A stretch of DNA of 64,000 nucleotides from M55B167 sp964406095 (lineage in GTDB: Bacteria; Verrucomicrobiota; Kiritimatiellia; RFP12; UBA1067). The stretch is from assembly GCA_964406095.1 (NCBI GenBank), contig CAYOQJ010000057.1:6593-70592 (forward strand), in the 5' to 3' direction. The notes below the pieces were generated by a model, which ran no database searches, was not told where the DNA came from, and worked only from the letters and a program-made list of their open reading frames with translations. The translations under genes were made by a program, and so were the position numbers. How positions within the stretch are numbered: the stretch's first letter is position 1; every line of letters begins with the position of its first letter. Below are positions 8,336 to 18,100 of this stretch, in pieces.

Positions 8336-9730
8336 TTATTTTAAATGCGTCAGTGCGTCGCGGGCGGCATCGCGTAGTATTTCAGGCAGGGTCGGATGGA
8401 TGAATATCAAATCCAGCATATCATTGAGTGTGGCTCTGTTTTTCAGTAGCGGAATCATCATATGCAGCAGTGTGGCGGCATCGTGGCCCATGATCTGACA
8501 ACCCAGAATCAGGTGATCGGAGCGATTCACAAGAATCTTGGCGAAACCTTCACGATAACCGCGTGCGATACCGGCATTGCTCTCGGCGAAATCGGATCGC
8601 CCGATTGCGATTTCATCACGATATCCCGCGACATCCTGCTCGCGCAGGCCTACACCGGCAATCTCAGGGTGCGAGAAAATGGCATGCGGCACAGGACCGT
8701 AATCAAGCGCTCTAAACGGTTCACCACCGATAAGATGACGCACCAGATAGGCTACTTCATAGTTGGCTGTGTGACGAAACAGGTGATTGCCGACCACATC
8801 GCCGAGGGCGTAAACACCCGGCGCATCGCTTTGTAACGTCGAGTCAACTAGGATATGCCCTGCATCATCAACTTTGATATCGGTGTTTTCCAGCCCCAAT
8901 TCCTGCGTTGCCGGTTTTATTCCGGTGCAGATTAGGATTGCATCACTTTGAATCGTTCTGCTCTCCGCGTTTTCAGAGTCGCATTTCAGGGTGAAGATGC
9001 GGCCGTCATATTCAACCGATCGTAGCTGTGTGCCCATGTGGCACTTGTGACGTTGGGTGTAAATTCGGTTGAAGTGCTGTGAAATTTCATCATCCTCCTG
9101 CCGAAGGAAGCGGCTCCGCACAATATATTCAACCTTGCTGCCTGCCGCACCGTAGGCGTAACCAAGCTCGACCGCGATGTAACCGGCACCGACCACCAGC
9201 AGACGATCTGGCAGAACCGGATTGCTGAGGGCCTCGGTGCTGGTCATATAGGGGGTTCCGGCCAGTCCCGGAATCGATGGAATGGCTGGTTCGGCACCGG
9301 TCGCAACCACAATGCGCGGAGCACTCAGCCGCGCTTCACAAACCCGGATAACGTGGTTGCTTTCAAATACCGCGCTGCCCTCGAAGCGTTCCAGTCCATC
9401 AAGGTCGGCAAGCGATTTCACGAGGCCCTCTCTGATCTCAGCGATCGTAGTGGCGATGCGTTGAACGAGATCGGAAAAGTTGATCTCTGGTTCTGAAACC
9501 TCAATGTTGATATTGGCGGCACGGCGGATTGCGTTGGCAAGCTCTCCAGGATATATGATCATTTTCGACGGTATACAGCCGCGGTTCAGACATGTGCCGC
9601 CCAACGGCCCCCGTTCGATGAGTGCCGTGTGCAACCCCTTTCGGGCTGCGGCAGTCGCAACCATCATGCCGCCGCCGGAACCGATGACGATCAGATCAAA
9701 CTGTTTAATCTCTCTGTTCAAATTTACCAT
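8336..9730 (-). CDS. lpdA: Dihydrolipoyl dehydrogenase-like flavoprotein disulfide reductase
   Basis: 464 residues. The N-terminal FAD motif is IGSGGG (about 17-22, Ala-rich continuation), the redox-active disulfide is CLNRGC (Cys47 and Cys52), an NAD-binding GAGYIAVE segment lies mid-protein, and the C-terminal catalytic pair is HPTLPE (His445, Glu450). This is the full class I pyridine-nucleotide disulfide reductase layout and normal length. It would reoxidise dihydrolipoamide of 2-oxoacid dehydrogenase or glycine cleavage complexes. The GCIPSKMIIY context also resembles mycothione-reductase-type relatives, so the exact substrate is less sure. It points against the sulfatases on both sides and ends 15 bases from the FAD gene's stop, tail to tail. 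Genes for the matching E1 subunits lie about 30 kb away (39087-41056); no E2 is in the window. Confidence 0.82.
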   Translation of the reverse strand: MVNLNREIKQFDLIVIGSGGGMMVATAAARKGLHTALIERGPLGGTCLNRGCIPSKMIIYPGELANAIRRAANINIEVSEPEINFSDLVQRIATTIAEIREGLVKSLADLDGLERFEGSAVFESNHVIRVCEARLSAPRIVVATGAEPAIPSIPGLAGTPYMTSTEALSNPVLPDRLLVVGAGYIAVELGYAYGAAGSKVEYIVRSRFLRQEDDEISQHFNRIYTQRHKCHMGTQLRSVEYDGRIFTLKCDSENAESRTIQSDAILICTGIKPATQELGLENTDIKVDDAGHILVDSTLQSDAPGVYALGDVVGNHLFRHTANYEVAYLVRHLIGGEPFRALDYGPVPHAIFSHPEIAGVGLREQDVAGYRDEIAIGRSDFAESNAGIARGYREGFAKILVNRSDHLILGCQIMGHDAATLLHMMIPLLKNRATLNDMLDLIFIHPTLPEILRDAARDALTHLK

Positions 9731-9812
9731 TTCCTCTCTCTCTTTCCACTAAGCTGGACAGCTGAATTAGTTGGCCTTAGAGATAAAATAAAGCTTCATC
9801 ATACTGTTAAGA

Positions 9813-10088
9813 TTGCCCGAATTAAAGTACAAAGGTTGGGTTTTTATCGCCAATGAACACCTTGGCGGTAGGGTATTAAAATGCAATGAGGAAACTCCGG
9901 AATACGCAATTGTGGCGACAGGGTCACTTCTGGAATTCGCGCTGGTGTCACCTGAATTATCGCTGCCGATCGGGAGGATAGAGATATATCACTTCGGGCC
10001 GTTCTCCTTCGATGAGTTTCTGACGATAATTGGTGATATTGTATCTTGCAGAATAGCAGTAAATATGGCAGAGTGGCAGTATGAATAA
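9813..10088 (+). pseudogene. Remnant of AAA-type ATPase with DUF4143 (AAA_14 family)
   Basis: The reading frame over about 9864-10037 matches the middle of AAA_14/DUF4143 ATPases: an EETPEYAIVATGSLLEFAL segment followed by LPIGRIEIYHFGPFSFDEFL. In intact members of about 400 residues this stretch lies after the Walker A and B motifs and before the DUF4143 domain. Here there is no room for Walker A (the lpd gene starts at 9730) and the frame stops at 10088, inside the next sulfatase's start. It is therefore a decayed internal fragment, not a functional gene. Such ATPases are often laterally moved singletons. Confidence 0.6.
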
Positions 10089-11514
10089 AAGACGTGATTT
10101 TTTGAAGATGGTGGGCGGTGGCCTTTGTTGCGTTGCAGGTGGGTGTCTGCTGAATTCCAGTGCTCGTAGTGTGGCTCAACCGAATATCGTTCTTTGCATG
10201 GCGGATGATCAGGGCTGGGGTGATATGGCCTACAATGGACACCCCGTAATTAAGACTCCGAATTTTGATGCGATGGCGGAATCAGGCCTACGTTTTGATC
10301 GCTTTTACGCCGCTGCGCCGGTTTGCTCGCCCACACGCGGCAGCGTCATGACCGGACGCCATCCTAACCGCTTCGGATGTTTTTCATGGGGTCACACACT
10401 GCGTCCTCAGGAGGTTACCTTGGCGGAAGCTTTGCAAGAAGCGGGTTATGTGACCGGACATTTCGGTAAGTGGCACTTAGGATCGGTACGTGTGGGTAGT
10501 CCGGTCAATCCGGGAGCCAGCGGTTTCGATGAGTGGTGCTCCGCTCCCAATTTCTTCGACAATGATCCGTTGTTCAGTCGCGAAGGTAAGGCTGTACGGG
10601 TTGAAGGGGAGAGTTCAATGGTCACGGTTGATGCCGCACTTGATTTTGTCGAACGGCATTCAAAATCGGAACAACCCTTTTTGGCGGTGGTCTGGTTTGG
10701 ATCACCGCACGCACCGCACCGTGCCGACCCAGAGTTCGGTTCGCTTTACGAGTCGGAGAAACGCAAGGATTTCTATGGAGAGATCACCGGTATGGATGCT
10801 GCTTTTGGGAAACTGCGTAATGGCCTGCGGCGCTTGAACATACAGGATAATACGATTCTCTGGTATTGTAGCGACAACGGGGGACTCATGAAAGAGAGTA
10901 CTGGCGGCCGCGCCAGAAAGGGTTCGATCTATGAGGGCGGTCTGAGAGTGCCGAGTATTCTGGAGTGGCCGGCACGGCTGAAAAAAGCAAGAAACACCGC
11001 CATGCCATGCAATACCGCCGACATCTATCCGACCCTGCTGGAGATCACGGAGGTTGACATCAAAGATCAACCGCAGCTGGATGGCGTCAGTCTGCTGCCC
11101 CTGATTGAGGGAACCCTTGACAGACGTCCGGGAGGCATGGGTTTCTGGCAGTATCCTGAGAGAGGCATCTCAACACCCAGTGAGAAGTGGATGCAGGAAC
11201 TGGCGGAAGCGCAGAACAGCGGGATCGAGCTGAATGAACCGGAGCGTTTGCGACTCGACGCGGGCGACCTTTCAAAACAGTATGATGTCAACAATATTTC
11301 CGGTCACGCTGCCTGGCTCAAGTGGCCCTGGAAACTGCATCGAATCGAAAAAAAAGCGGGTGCTGTTACGCTGGAATTTTACAATCTTGCGGAAGATTCC
11401 CGTGAAAGTGAGAACCTCGCACAGAGTCAGAGTGAACGCAGTCAACGGATGCTGAAAGAGCTGGAAAAGTGGCAGAGATCGGTTCTGCACAGCCTGAATG
11501 GCGCGGATTACTGA
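10081..11514 (+). CDS. Exported type I sulfatase (Tat-type leader)
   Basis: 477 residues, a compact sulfatase without add-on domains. The leader starts MNKRRDFLKMVGGG, a twin-arginine-like signal, and contains a Cys at position 22 after AGG that could serve as a lipobox. The metal-binding start is PNIVLCMADDQGWGD, the formylglycine motif is CSPTR (Cys82), and GKWHLG and SDNGG are present. It should desulfate glycans in the envelope or periplasm. Its start overlaps the last bases of the AAA/DUF4143 remnant, so its original upstream region was probably disturbed. No strong ribosome site precedes the ATG. A probable terminator follows at 11652-11686. Confidence 0.92.
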   Translation: MNKRRDFLKMVGGGLCCVAGGCLLNSSARSVAQPNIVLCMADDQGWGDMAYNGHPVIKTPNFDAMAESGLRFDRFYAAAPVCSPTRGSVMTGRHPNRFGCFSWGHTLRPQEVTLAEALQEAGYVTGHFGKWHLGSVRVGSPVNPGASGFDEWCSAPNFFDNDPLFSREGKAVRVEGESSMVTVDAALDFVERHSKSEQPFLAVVWFGSPHAPHRADPEFGSLYESEKRKDFYGEITGMDAAFGKLRNGLRRLNIQDNTILWYCSDNGGLMKESTGGRARKGSIYEGGLRVPSILEWPARLKKARNTAMPCNTADIYPTLLEITEVDIKDQPQLDGVSLLPLIEGTLDRRPGGMGFWQYPERGISTPSEKWMQELAEAQNSGIELNEPERLRLDAGDLSKQYDVNNISGHAAWLKWPWKLHRIEKKAGAVTLEFYNLAEDSRESENLAQSQSERSQRMLKELEKWQRSVLHSLNGADY

Positions 11515-11651
11515 GATTTTGAATTTTTTAGTTGATTCCAGTCACGGTTTATGCAACCATCTATGTGGTTGATTTGACCATTGAATCGACATGTGACTTA
11601 AGTGTCAAGCTGGAGGGCGAAAAAAGAATCTCATCATCATCAGTCACTTAA

Positions 11652-11686
11652 AGAGTCGCGGTGTCATTCAGAGCCGCGGCTCTTTT
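11652..11686 (+). terminator. Probable intrinsic terminator
   Basis: AGAGTCGCGG (11652-11661) can pair with CCGCGGCTCT (11674-11683) through ten positions including one G-T pair, with a 12-base loop, and runs into a short T stretch (11683-11686). It lies 137 bases after the sulfatase stop and before the next sulfatase start, which separates the two transcription units. Confidence 0.55.
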
Positions 11687-11744
11687 GTGTGAAGAAACAC
11701 TTATCTGTCAGTGTGACAATTGTTTAACGTCTGTGAGGTTTAGG

Positions 11745-13151
11745 GTGCGGTTTAAATCTTTGATTTTTCTTGGTGGATTGTTTGTATGTGCGATGTGTGG
11801 TTCAGCTTTGAGTGCTGAGCGGCCGAATATCCTGTTTTTTATCACCGATGATGAGAGCTGGCTGGAACGCAGTGCCTATGGCTGGTCCACATTGCCGACG
11901 CCGCACTTTGATCGTGTGGCGCGTGACGGGGTTCTTTTCACGCAGGCCTATACATCGGCGCCCTCTTGCGCGCCCTCTCGGGCTGCAACGCTGACCGGAC
12001 GCAATTTCTGGGAGTTGGATCAAGGGGCCTTCATTCAGGCCTGGGTGCCGGATAAATTCCCGGTCTTTCCCGATTTGCTTGCGCGGGCCGGTTACCATAT
12101 CGGTCATACCGGTAAGGGATGGGGGCCGGGCGTTAGTCCGGAGGGAGCGCACAAATCACCTTCTGGACCGAGTTACAACAAAATTACAATTCCCAAAGAG
12201 CGGCGTATAAAACACATGTCGCCGATTGATTATGCCGCTAACTTCAAAGCATTCCTGGAAGTACGTGGAGAGGATCAGCCCTTTTATTTCTGGGTCGGCA
12301 CACAGGAACCGCATGGTCCCTACGATCAGGAGAACTACAAGCGTCTCGAGCGAGAGTTCGGTTTCAAACTTGAGGATATCTCGATGCCGGCATTTATGGA
12401 GGATACACCGCAGACCCGCCGCGCACGCGCCAACTTCCTGTATGAAATCTGTTACGCTGATGCCCAGCTTGGCCGAATTCTCGCAACTCTGGCTGAAAGT
12501 GGTGAACTGGACAACACCCTGGTCTTTGTAACTTCGGATAACGGTACGGCCATCGGGAATTTTGCCAAGGCCTCGCCGTATGAGTGGAGCTGTCATGAAC
12601 CGCTGGCGGTGATGTGGCCGCAACGGGTGCCCGGAGGACGCACTGTGACCGATTTTGTTTCTTTCCGTGATTTCGCACCAACAATACTCACCGCCGCCGG
12701 AGTTGATCTGCCTGAGAGTATGTCCGGTGCCTCTTTGCTGCCGCTGCTCTGTTCCGGGAAGAGCGGACGAATCGAAGCGGATCGGAACTTTATTGTGCAT
12801 GGGCTTGAGTGGCATGGCGAATTTGATCCTGCCAGTCGTTCCCACCGCACTTATCGAAATGATCGCTACGCCTACATCGTGCGCTATTCCAACAAGCTGC
12901 CTGCTGAAAACGGGATAGCCGCCAATGCCGAGATAAGCTCCGAAGAACTTTATGATATACAGCAGGACCCCTGGCAGCGTGAAAATTTAATCGGCAATCC
13001 TGAGTACGCGGCGATTTTGAAAGAGCTGAAATCCGAGTTGAAAAAGTATGCTCTGAAAACCGGTGACCCCAGATTTAACGGCAGAATGAAGGTTTTTCGG
13101 GAGACCCGCGCTTTTGTTCAGGAGCGTAAACGCGGAGGCTATAAACGCTAG
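11745..13151 (+). CDS. Secreted type I sulfatase
   Basis: About 468 residues from a GTG at 11745, chosen because GAGG at 11735-11738 precedes it and a clean signal peptide (VRFKSLIFLGG... ending LSA-E) begins there. A longer in-frame start would reach back into the terminator hairpin. The sulfatase core begins PNILFFITDDESW; the formylglycine motif is CAPSR (about Cys75); GHTGKGWGPG replaces the usual GKWH segment and SDNGT follows. This variant with GKGWG is typical of heparan-sulfamidase/S1 subfamily-8-like enzymes, a tentative assignment from memory of the family. It is the third sulfatase of the locus, and the next follows after 59 bases. Confidence 0.9.
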   Translation: MRFKSLIFLGGLFVCAMCGSALSAERPNILFFITDDESWLERSAYGWSTLPTPHFDRVARDGVLFTQAYTSAPSCAPSRAATLTGRNFWELDQGAFIQAWVPDKFPVFPDLLARAGYHIGHTGKGWGPGVSPEGAHKSPSGPSYNKITIPKERRIKHMSPIDYAANFKAFLEVRGEDQPFYFWVGTQEPHGPYDQENYKRLEREFGFKLEDISMPAFMEDTPQTRRARANFLYEICYADAQLGRILATLAESGELDNTLVFVTSDNGTAIGNFAKASPYEWSCHEPLAVMWPQRVPGGRTVTDFVSFRDFAPTILTAAGVDLPESMSGASLLPLLCSGKSGRIEADRNFIVHGLEWHGEFDPASRSHRTYRNDRYAYIVRYSNKLPAENGIAANAEISSEELYDIQQDPWQRENLIGNPEYAAILKELKSELKKYALKTGDPRFNGRMKVFRETRAFVQERKRGGYKR

Positions 13152-13210
13152 CATCCATTCTGCCGACATTTTGTTTATTAAAATTAAGTCTTTGCGTGAA
13201 GGAGAGTAAG

Positions 13211-15100
13211 ATGCGTGGATTATTGATTTTTGTGACGGTGCTTGTTTTATTTAGCACCATGCTGGAAGCGCGGCAGGATCGTCCGAACATTGTCTGGCTG
13301 ACAACCGAAGACAACTCGGCCTGCTGGTATCAGCTCTATAATCCTGAACAGGGTGCATCTATGCCCGTTATCGAGCGTCTGGCACGTGATGGTATTGTGT
13401 TCAACAACGCCTACTCATGCGGTGCGGTTTGTTCAGTGGCCCGCAGCACGATTATATCGGGCTGCTATGTGCCGCGTCTGGGTGCTCATTGGCACCGCCG
13501 CCAGGTGGCGGTGCGGATGCCGGAAAATCTCCACATGTTTCCCTATTATCTGCGTCAGGCCGGATACTACACCGCAAACAACCGCAAAGAGGATTATAAT
13601 TTCGACTCCGCCGACAAAGCCGGGGTCTGGGATGAATCCTCCGGCAGGGCTTCATATCGCAAGCGCAAAGCGGGACAGCCCTTTTTCTATGTTCAGAATT
13701 TTATGGAGACTCATGAGAGCAAGCTGTTCGCGGCTCTACCGAAAGGGGTTGCGCGCACTGTTGATCCTGAGCAGATTAAACTCTTTCCCTATCACCCCGA
13801 CACACCCCTTTTCCGTGATAAATACGCCCAGTATCTCACCCTGCACAGCTATGTAGACCGTTTGATCGGCCGGGTTGTTGAGCAGTTGGAGGAGGATGGT
13901 CTGCTGAATGACACCTTTATCTTTCATTATGGCGATCATGGTGGTGTTCTGCCCGGCGGCAAGAGTTACGCCCGCAATGATGGACTGCAGGTGGCGATGG
14001 TGGTGTATGTGCCTGAGAACTGGCGACATCTGGCACCGGTGAAGCGTGGGTCGCGCGTGGATGGTATCGTTGAGTTTGTTGATCTCTCTGCCACGGTGCT
14101 ACAGCTGGCCGGTGTTGCTATACCTCCTGAAATGGATGGCAGACCCTTTATGGGAGCTGGAGTTACACTTGATGATCTCAACCGGCGTGACACCGCTTTC
14201 GGCCATGCCGACCGTTTTGACGAGAAGTATGATATGGTGCGCTTTCTGCGTAAGGGAAAATATACCTACTGGCGTAGCTACCAGCCATTCAACTTCGATG
14301 GCCTGTACAATTTTTACCGTTATAAACAACCGGCGTTTCGTGAGTGGCGTGATTTGGCTTTGAATGGCACACTCAATGACGCTCAGAGTGCTTTTTATCG
14401 GGCGCGTCTTCCCGAATCGCTTTTTGATATTGAAAAGGATCCGCATGAGATCAACAACCTCGTTGCTGATCCGGCTTATCATGAAATTTTGATGGATATG
14501 CGTGAGTCAATGCGCGAACGTGTCAAGTCGTTGCCTGATCTGGGATTCTATGCCGAGCCGGAGTTTCTGCGACAGAGCGACGGCAATGGAAAATCTTTTG
14601 GAGAAAGACATAAAGAGCAGATTGGCACTCTGGTCGATATAGCTGATTTGCAGTTGCATCCCTTTCCTGAAGCAAGTTCCAGGATCGCTCAGAGTCTTGG
14701 TTCGCCGAACGCGATGGAGCGTTACTGGGCCCTGATAGTCTGTTCGGCTTTCGGCAAACAGGCTGCTTGTTTTTACGATCAGGCGCGGGATTTGGCGCAA
14801 TCCGATCCCAGCCGCCTTGTGCGTTGCCGTGCTGCGGAGTTCCTCGGTTTGACCGGTGTGTCTGATCCTATGCCGTTTCTTTTCGATGTGCTTGATCAGA
14901 CAACCGATCCGATCGAGGCCAACTTGATCCTCAATACCGTTGTGTTGCTACGTGACGCTTCAGGCTGGACGGTGAATCCGGATAAAGTCAGAGCTTCCCG
15001 CTGGGCGAAACTGGGTGGACTTGTCAAGCACCGGGTCGATTATCTCACGGGCGGCGACGGTGATCCTTCGACTTCCCGTAATAAAACTAAGAAAAAGTAG
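13211..15100 (+). CDS. Secreted sulfatase with altered formylglycine motif (CSVAR) and HEAT-like tail
   Basis: 629 residues from the ATG at 13211, preceded by GGAGAG at 13201. A signal peptide (ending LEA-R) is followed by PNIVWLTTEDNS, a typical sulfatase metal site. At the place of CxPxR the protein has CSVAR (Cys about residue 74, codons 13430-13444): the central Pro/Ala is Val. The flanks (SCGAV before, STIISG after) and the HYGDHGG segment are intact, so it is clearly a family member. Whether the Cys can be converted to formylglycine is open. Residues about 490-625 form helical HEAT-like repeats. The stop shares one base with the GTG of the next sulfatase, so the two are translationally linked. 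Confidence 0.88.
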   Translation: MRGLLIFVTVLVLFSTMLEARQDRPNIVWLTTEDNSACWYQLYNPEQGASMPVIERLARDGIVFNNAYSCGAVCSVARSTIISGCYVPRLGAHWHRRQVAVRMPENLHMFPYYLRQAGYYTANNRKEDYNFDSADKAGVWDESSGRASYRKRKAGQPFFYVQNFMETHESKLFAALPKGVARTVDPEQIKLFPYHPDTPLFRDKYAQYLTLHSYVDRLIGRVVEQLEEDGLLNDTFIFHYGDHGGVLPGGKSYARNDGLQVAMVVYVPENWRHLAPVKRGSRVDGIVEFVDLSATVLQLAGVAIPPEMDGRPFMGAGVTLDDLNRRDTAFGHADRFDEKYDMVRFLRKGKYTYWRSYQPFNFDGLYNFYRYKQPAFREWRDLALNGTLNDAQSAFYRARLPESLFDIEKDPHEINNLVADPAYHEILMDMRESMRERVKSLPDLGFYAEPEFLRQSDGNGKSFGERHKEQIGTLVDIADLQLHPFPEASSRIAQSLGSPNAMERYWALIVCSAFGKQAACFYDQARDLAQSDPSRLVRCRAAEFLGLTGVSDPMPFLFDVLDQTTDPIEANLILNTVVLLRDASGWTVNPDKVRASRWAKLGGLVKHRVDYLTGGDGDPSTSRNKTKKK

Positions 15101-18100
15101 TGAAACGTTATTTTTATCTGTTCTGCGGTATCTTTTTCGCACTTTTAAGACTCCCTGCCGATCCAGTTCCGCGTCCGAACATGATTTTCATCCTGATGGA
15201 TGATTTCGGTTACAATGATCTTGGTGTGCAGAGCTATCCCGATCCGACAAACTGCTATCCCGATGCCGGACCATCCCCCAAACTGGATATTGCAACGATC
15301 GATCCCGATATACCATCACCAAATCAGGCCCGTCTGCTCACACCGGTGTTGGATCAAATGGCTGCGTCGGGTTTGCGTTTAACCTCATTCCACTCATCAA
15401 GCAGTTGCTCGCCTTCACGGGCCAGTCTGATGACCGGTCGCTATGACCGCCGTGTAAGCATCAACTCGGTTTTCTTTCCCGATAACTCCACCGGACTGAA
15501 CACGCAGGAGGTCACCCTGCCTGAGTTGCTGCGCGAGTGCGGTTATAACACTGCGATGGTTGGCAAGTGGCATCTGGGGTACTGCGTCACAGCTGCCAAT
15601 CCGATGCAGTACCTGCCGTGTCGACACGGGTTTCAGGAATTTTTCGGGGTGCCGCATAGCAATGATATGTCGGATTTTGCACTCATCGAGAACGAAAGAA
15701 TCATCGATCCTGATTTCCGCAGCTCCGGCAAACAGACCCAGCTTATCTGGCGCTACACCGAGTGGGCCTTGGAATATATTCAACGTAAAACAGCCTCCCG
15801 AACCCCCTTTTTTCTCTATCTTGCCAATTCAATGCCGCACATCCCGACATATCCATCAGACCGTGAGTTTCTCAATGCTGACGGTACCGAGTGGCCTAAG
15901 TTTCAAGGCAGTAGCGGCGTAAACTGGTACTACGATGTGATTAAAGAGGTTGATCACAGCGTCGGACGCATTCTTGCAAAACTTGCCGATCTTGATATTG
16001 AGAATAACACGATTGTCATCTTCACCTCCGATAATGGACCATGGGTGCGTTTCAGCAATATAAATTGTGAGCAGAACTCGGTTGGCTGTGCCTATCCGCT
16101 ACGCAACAGCAAGGGCACTACTTGGGAGGGGGGCTGCCGTGTGCCGTTCCTTGTCAGATGGCCCGGTCATATCCCGTCTAATCGCGTTTCCGACGAGATT
16201 ACTGGGTTGGTTGATATTCTGCCGACTTTAGTGGGGCTGGCGGGGGGCTCAGCGCCCGACGATCGTGTGATCGACGGTATTGATCTTTGGCCGCTGTGGT
16301 TCGATGAGCCGGGGTGGGTTTCGCCGCGCTCATCCTACGCACTTTTCAGTGGCAGCGGATTGGACGCGGTGATGAAAGGTGACTGGAAACTGCGTTATGG
16401 CAGACTCTACAATTTGATTGATGATATCCAGGAGCAAGTCGATTTGGCCGCCACTCATCCGGTTGTGCTGGCAGATCTGCTGGCGGAGAAAACTGCGGTT
16501 GAGAACTCAATCGCCGCCGACCGACAGGCCAGGGGAGTGTTTACCCCCTTCGAAGTGACGTTAAGCTCTGATGAAATCCACGTTGATGAAGGTGGCACAG
16601 GTGAAATCGGTGTGGCTCTTTCGCATGATCCCGGTATGGAGGTAACGGTGAATGTGGCATGGTTTTCCGGTGACCGTGATCTGTCAGTACTCAGTGGTGA
16701 TACTCTTTTGTTCGACAGCAACAACTGGTCGGTTACGCAAGATGTCATCTTCGCTGCAACGGTTGATCCGGATAGTGAGTGCGGCGGAGCCGTATTTCGG
16801 CTGGGCTCATCGCAGATTGATGCGGTGCGTGAGCTCTTTGTATTTGAAATGGATGCCGATGTTTTGCCGGAGCTGAACGCGCATCTGATCTGGCCCGCTG
16901 CCACCGAATTCACGCTGGATGAGGTTGATTTGAAGATTACGGCACAGGCTGCTACCACTATGGGCGTGCAAAGCAATTTGGCAGATGCAGTTTGCCGGTG
17001 GCTGTGTGTATCCGGAGCGGATGAGGTGCGGTTTACCGCTGACAAAGCCAAAGAAACCGGTATAGAGTTTTTAAGTGCTGGTACATACCATCTACGTTTT
17101 AGAGCCGAGCATCCCGCTGCAGCGGATTACGGTGTTACTGAATTCAGTGTTCATGTGGCTCCTGTCGTGACACCCGCGTCGCTGCTACGTTTTTCACCGC
17201 TACTGGCTTATGACGCCGCGCTGTTCTCAGGTGATGAGCACCTGTGGTGTAACATTATGCCTGCCGCAGGTTATGACTGGCTTCTGGCCGCTGACGTCGC
17301 TTTATCCGTGAGTGATCCGGCATCGGACAGTGATGTGATTGACGCGGCTTTCAGTTTTGATGGCGGATATCTGCCGACGGGAGGTGTCGCCCTGCATCTG
17401 GACGCTTACAGCACCGCCAACGCATCAATTGAATTATGGTTTAGACCTGCTGCTTTTCCGGTTGCAACGCATCAGGTGATCTGGGAGAGCGGGGGGGATA
17501 TCGGCACCAGTTTTACAATCAGCAGCAATACACTGTTTTTCGCGGTTGATGATGGTTCGGCAAATGCTCCCGAAGGTGATGTGGCTCAGGCTGTACTCAA
17601 ACCATCAACGAATCACAATGGCTTTATTCACTGCGTGGGCGTAATCGATCTGAGCGCGGATCAGATCAAGCTGTATGTGGATAGAGAGTTAAGCGACACC
17701 CGTCCCGTTCCATTGGTCGATGACTGGTGCGGCGGTAGCTTCTCGGGATTGGCGACGATTGCCGACAGTGCCGGTTCCGAGAGTTCCAACCATGGCCACC
17801 TGGGCGGCAATGATCTGCTGCCAGCGGGATGCTCGCCCTTTGCCGGTCAGATCGCAATTCTGAGGTTGTATGATCAGGCACTCAGTTCAGAAGAGATAGA
17901 GCAACTGCTGACACCGGCTCAGCCGCCGGTTCTCAACCGCGCTCCCAGAATCACCGCCGGAAGTGATCGGAGTGTGTCATATACCGAGAAGGTGACTCTG
18001 GCGGGTGCGGTTACGGATGAAACTCTGCCACAGGGTTCCGATTTGAATCTTCTCTGGCGTCAGATCAGCGGTCCGGGAGCGACCCTGTTTTCAGATGCAT

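Noticed and set aside
12156..12845. Minus-strand frame of about 229 codons inside the third sulfatase
   Set aside because: Entirely antisense to the sulfatase core, with no domain and no start signal.
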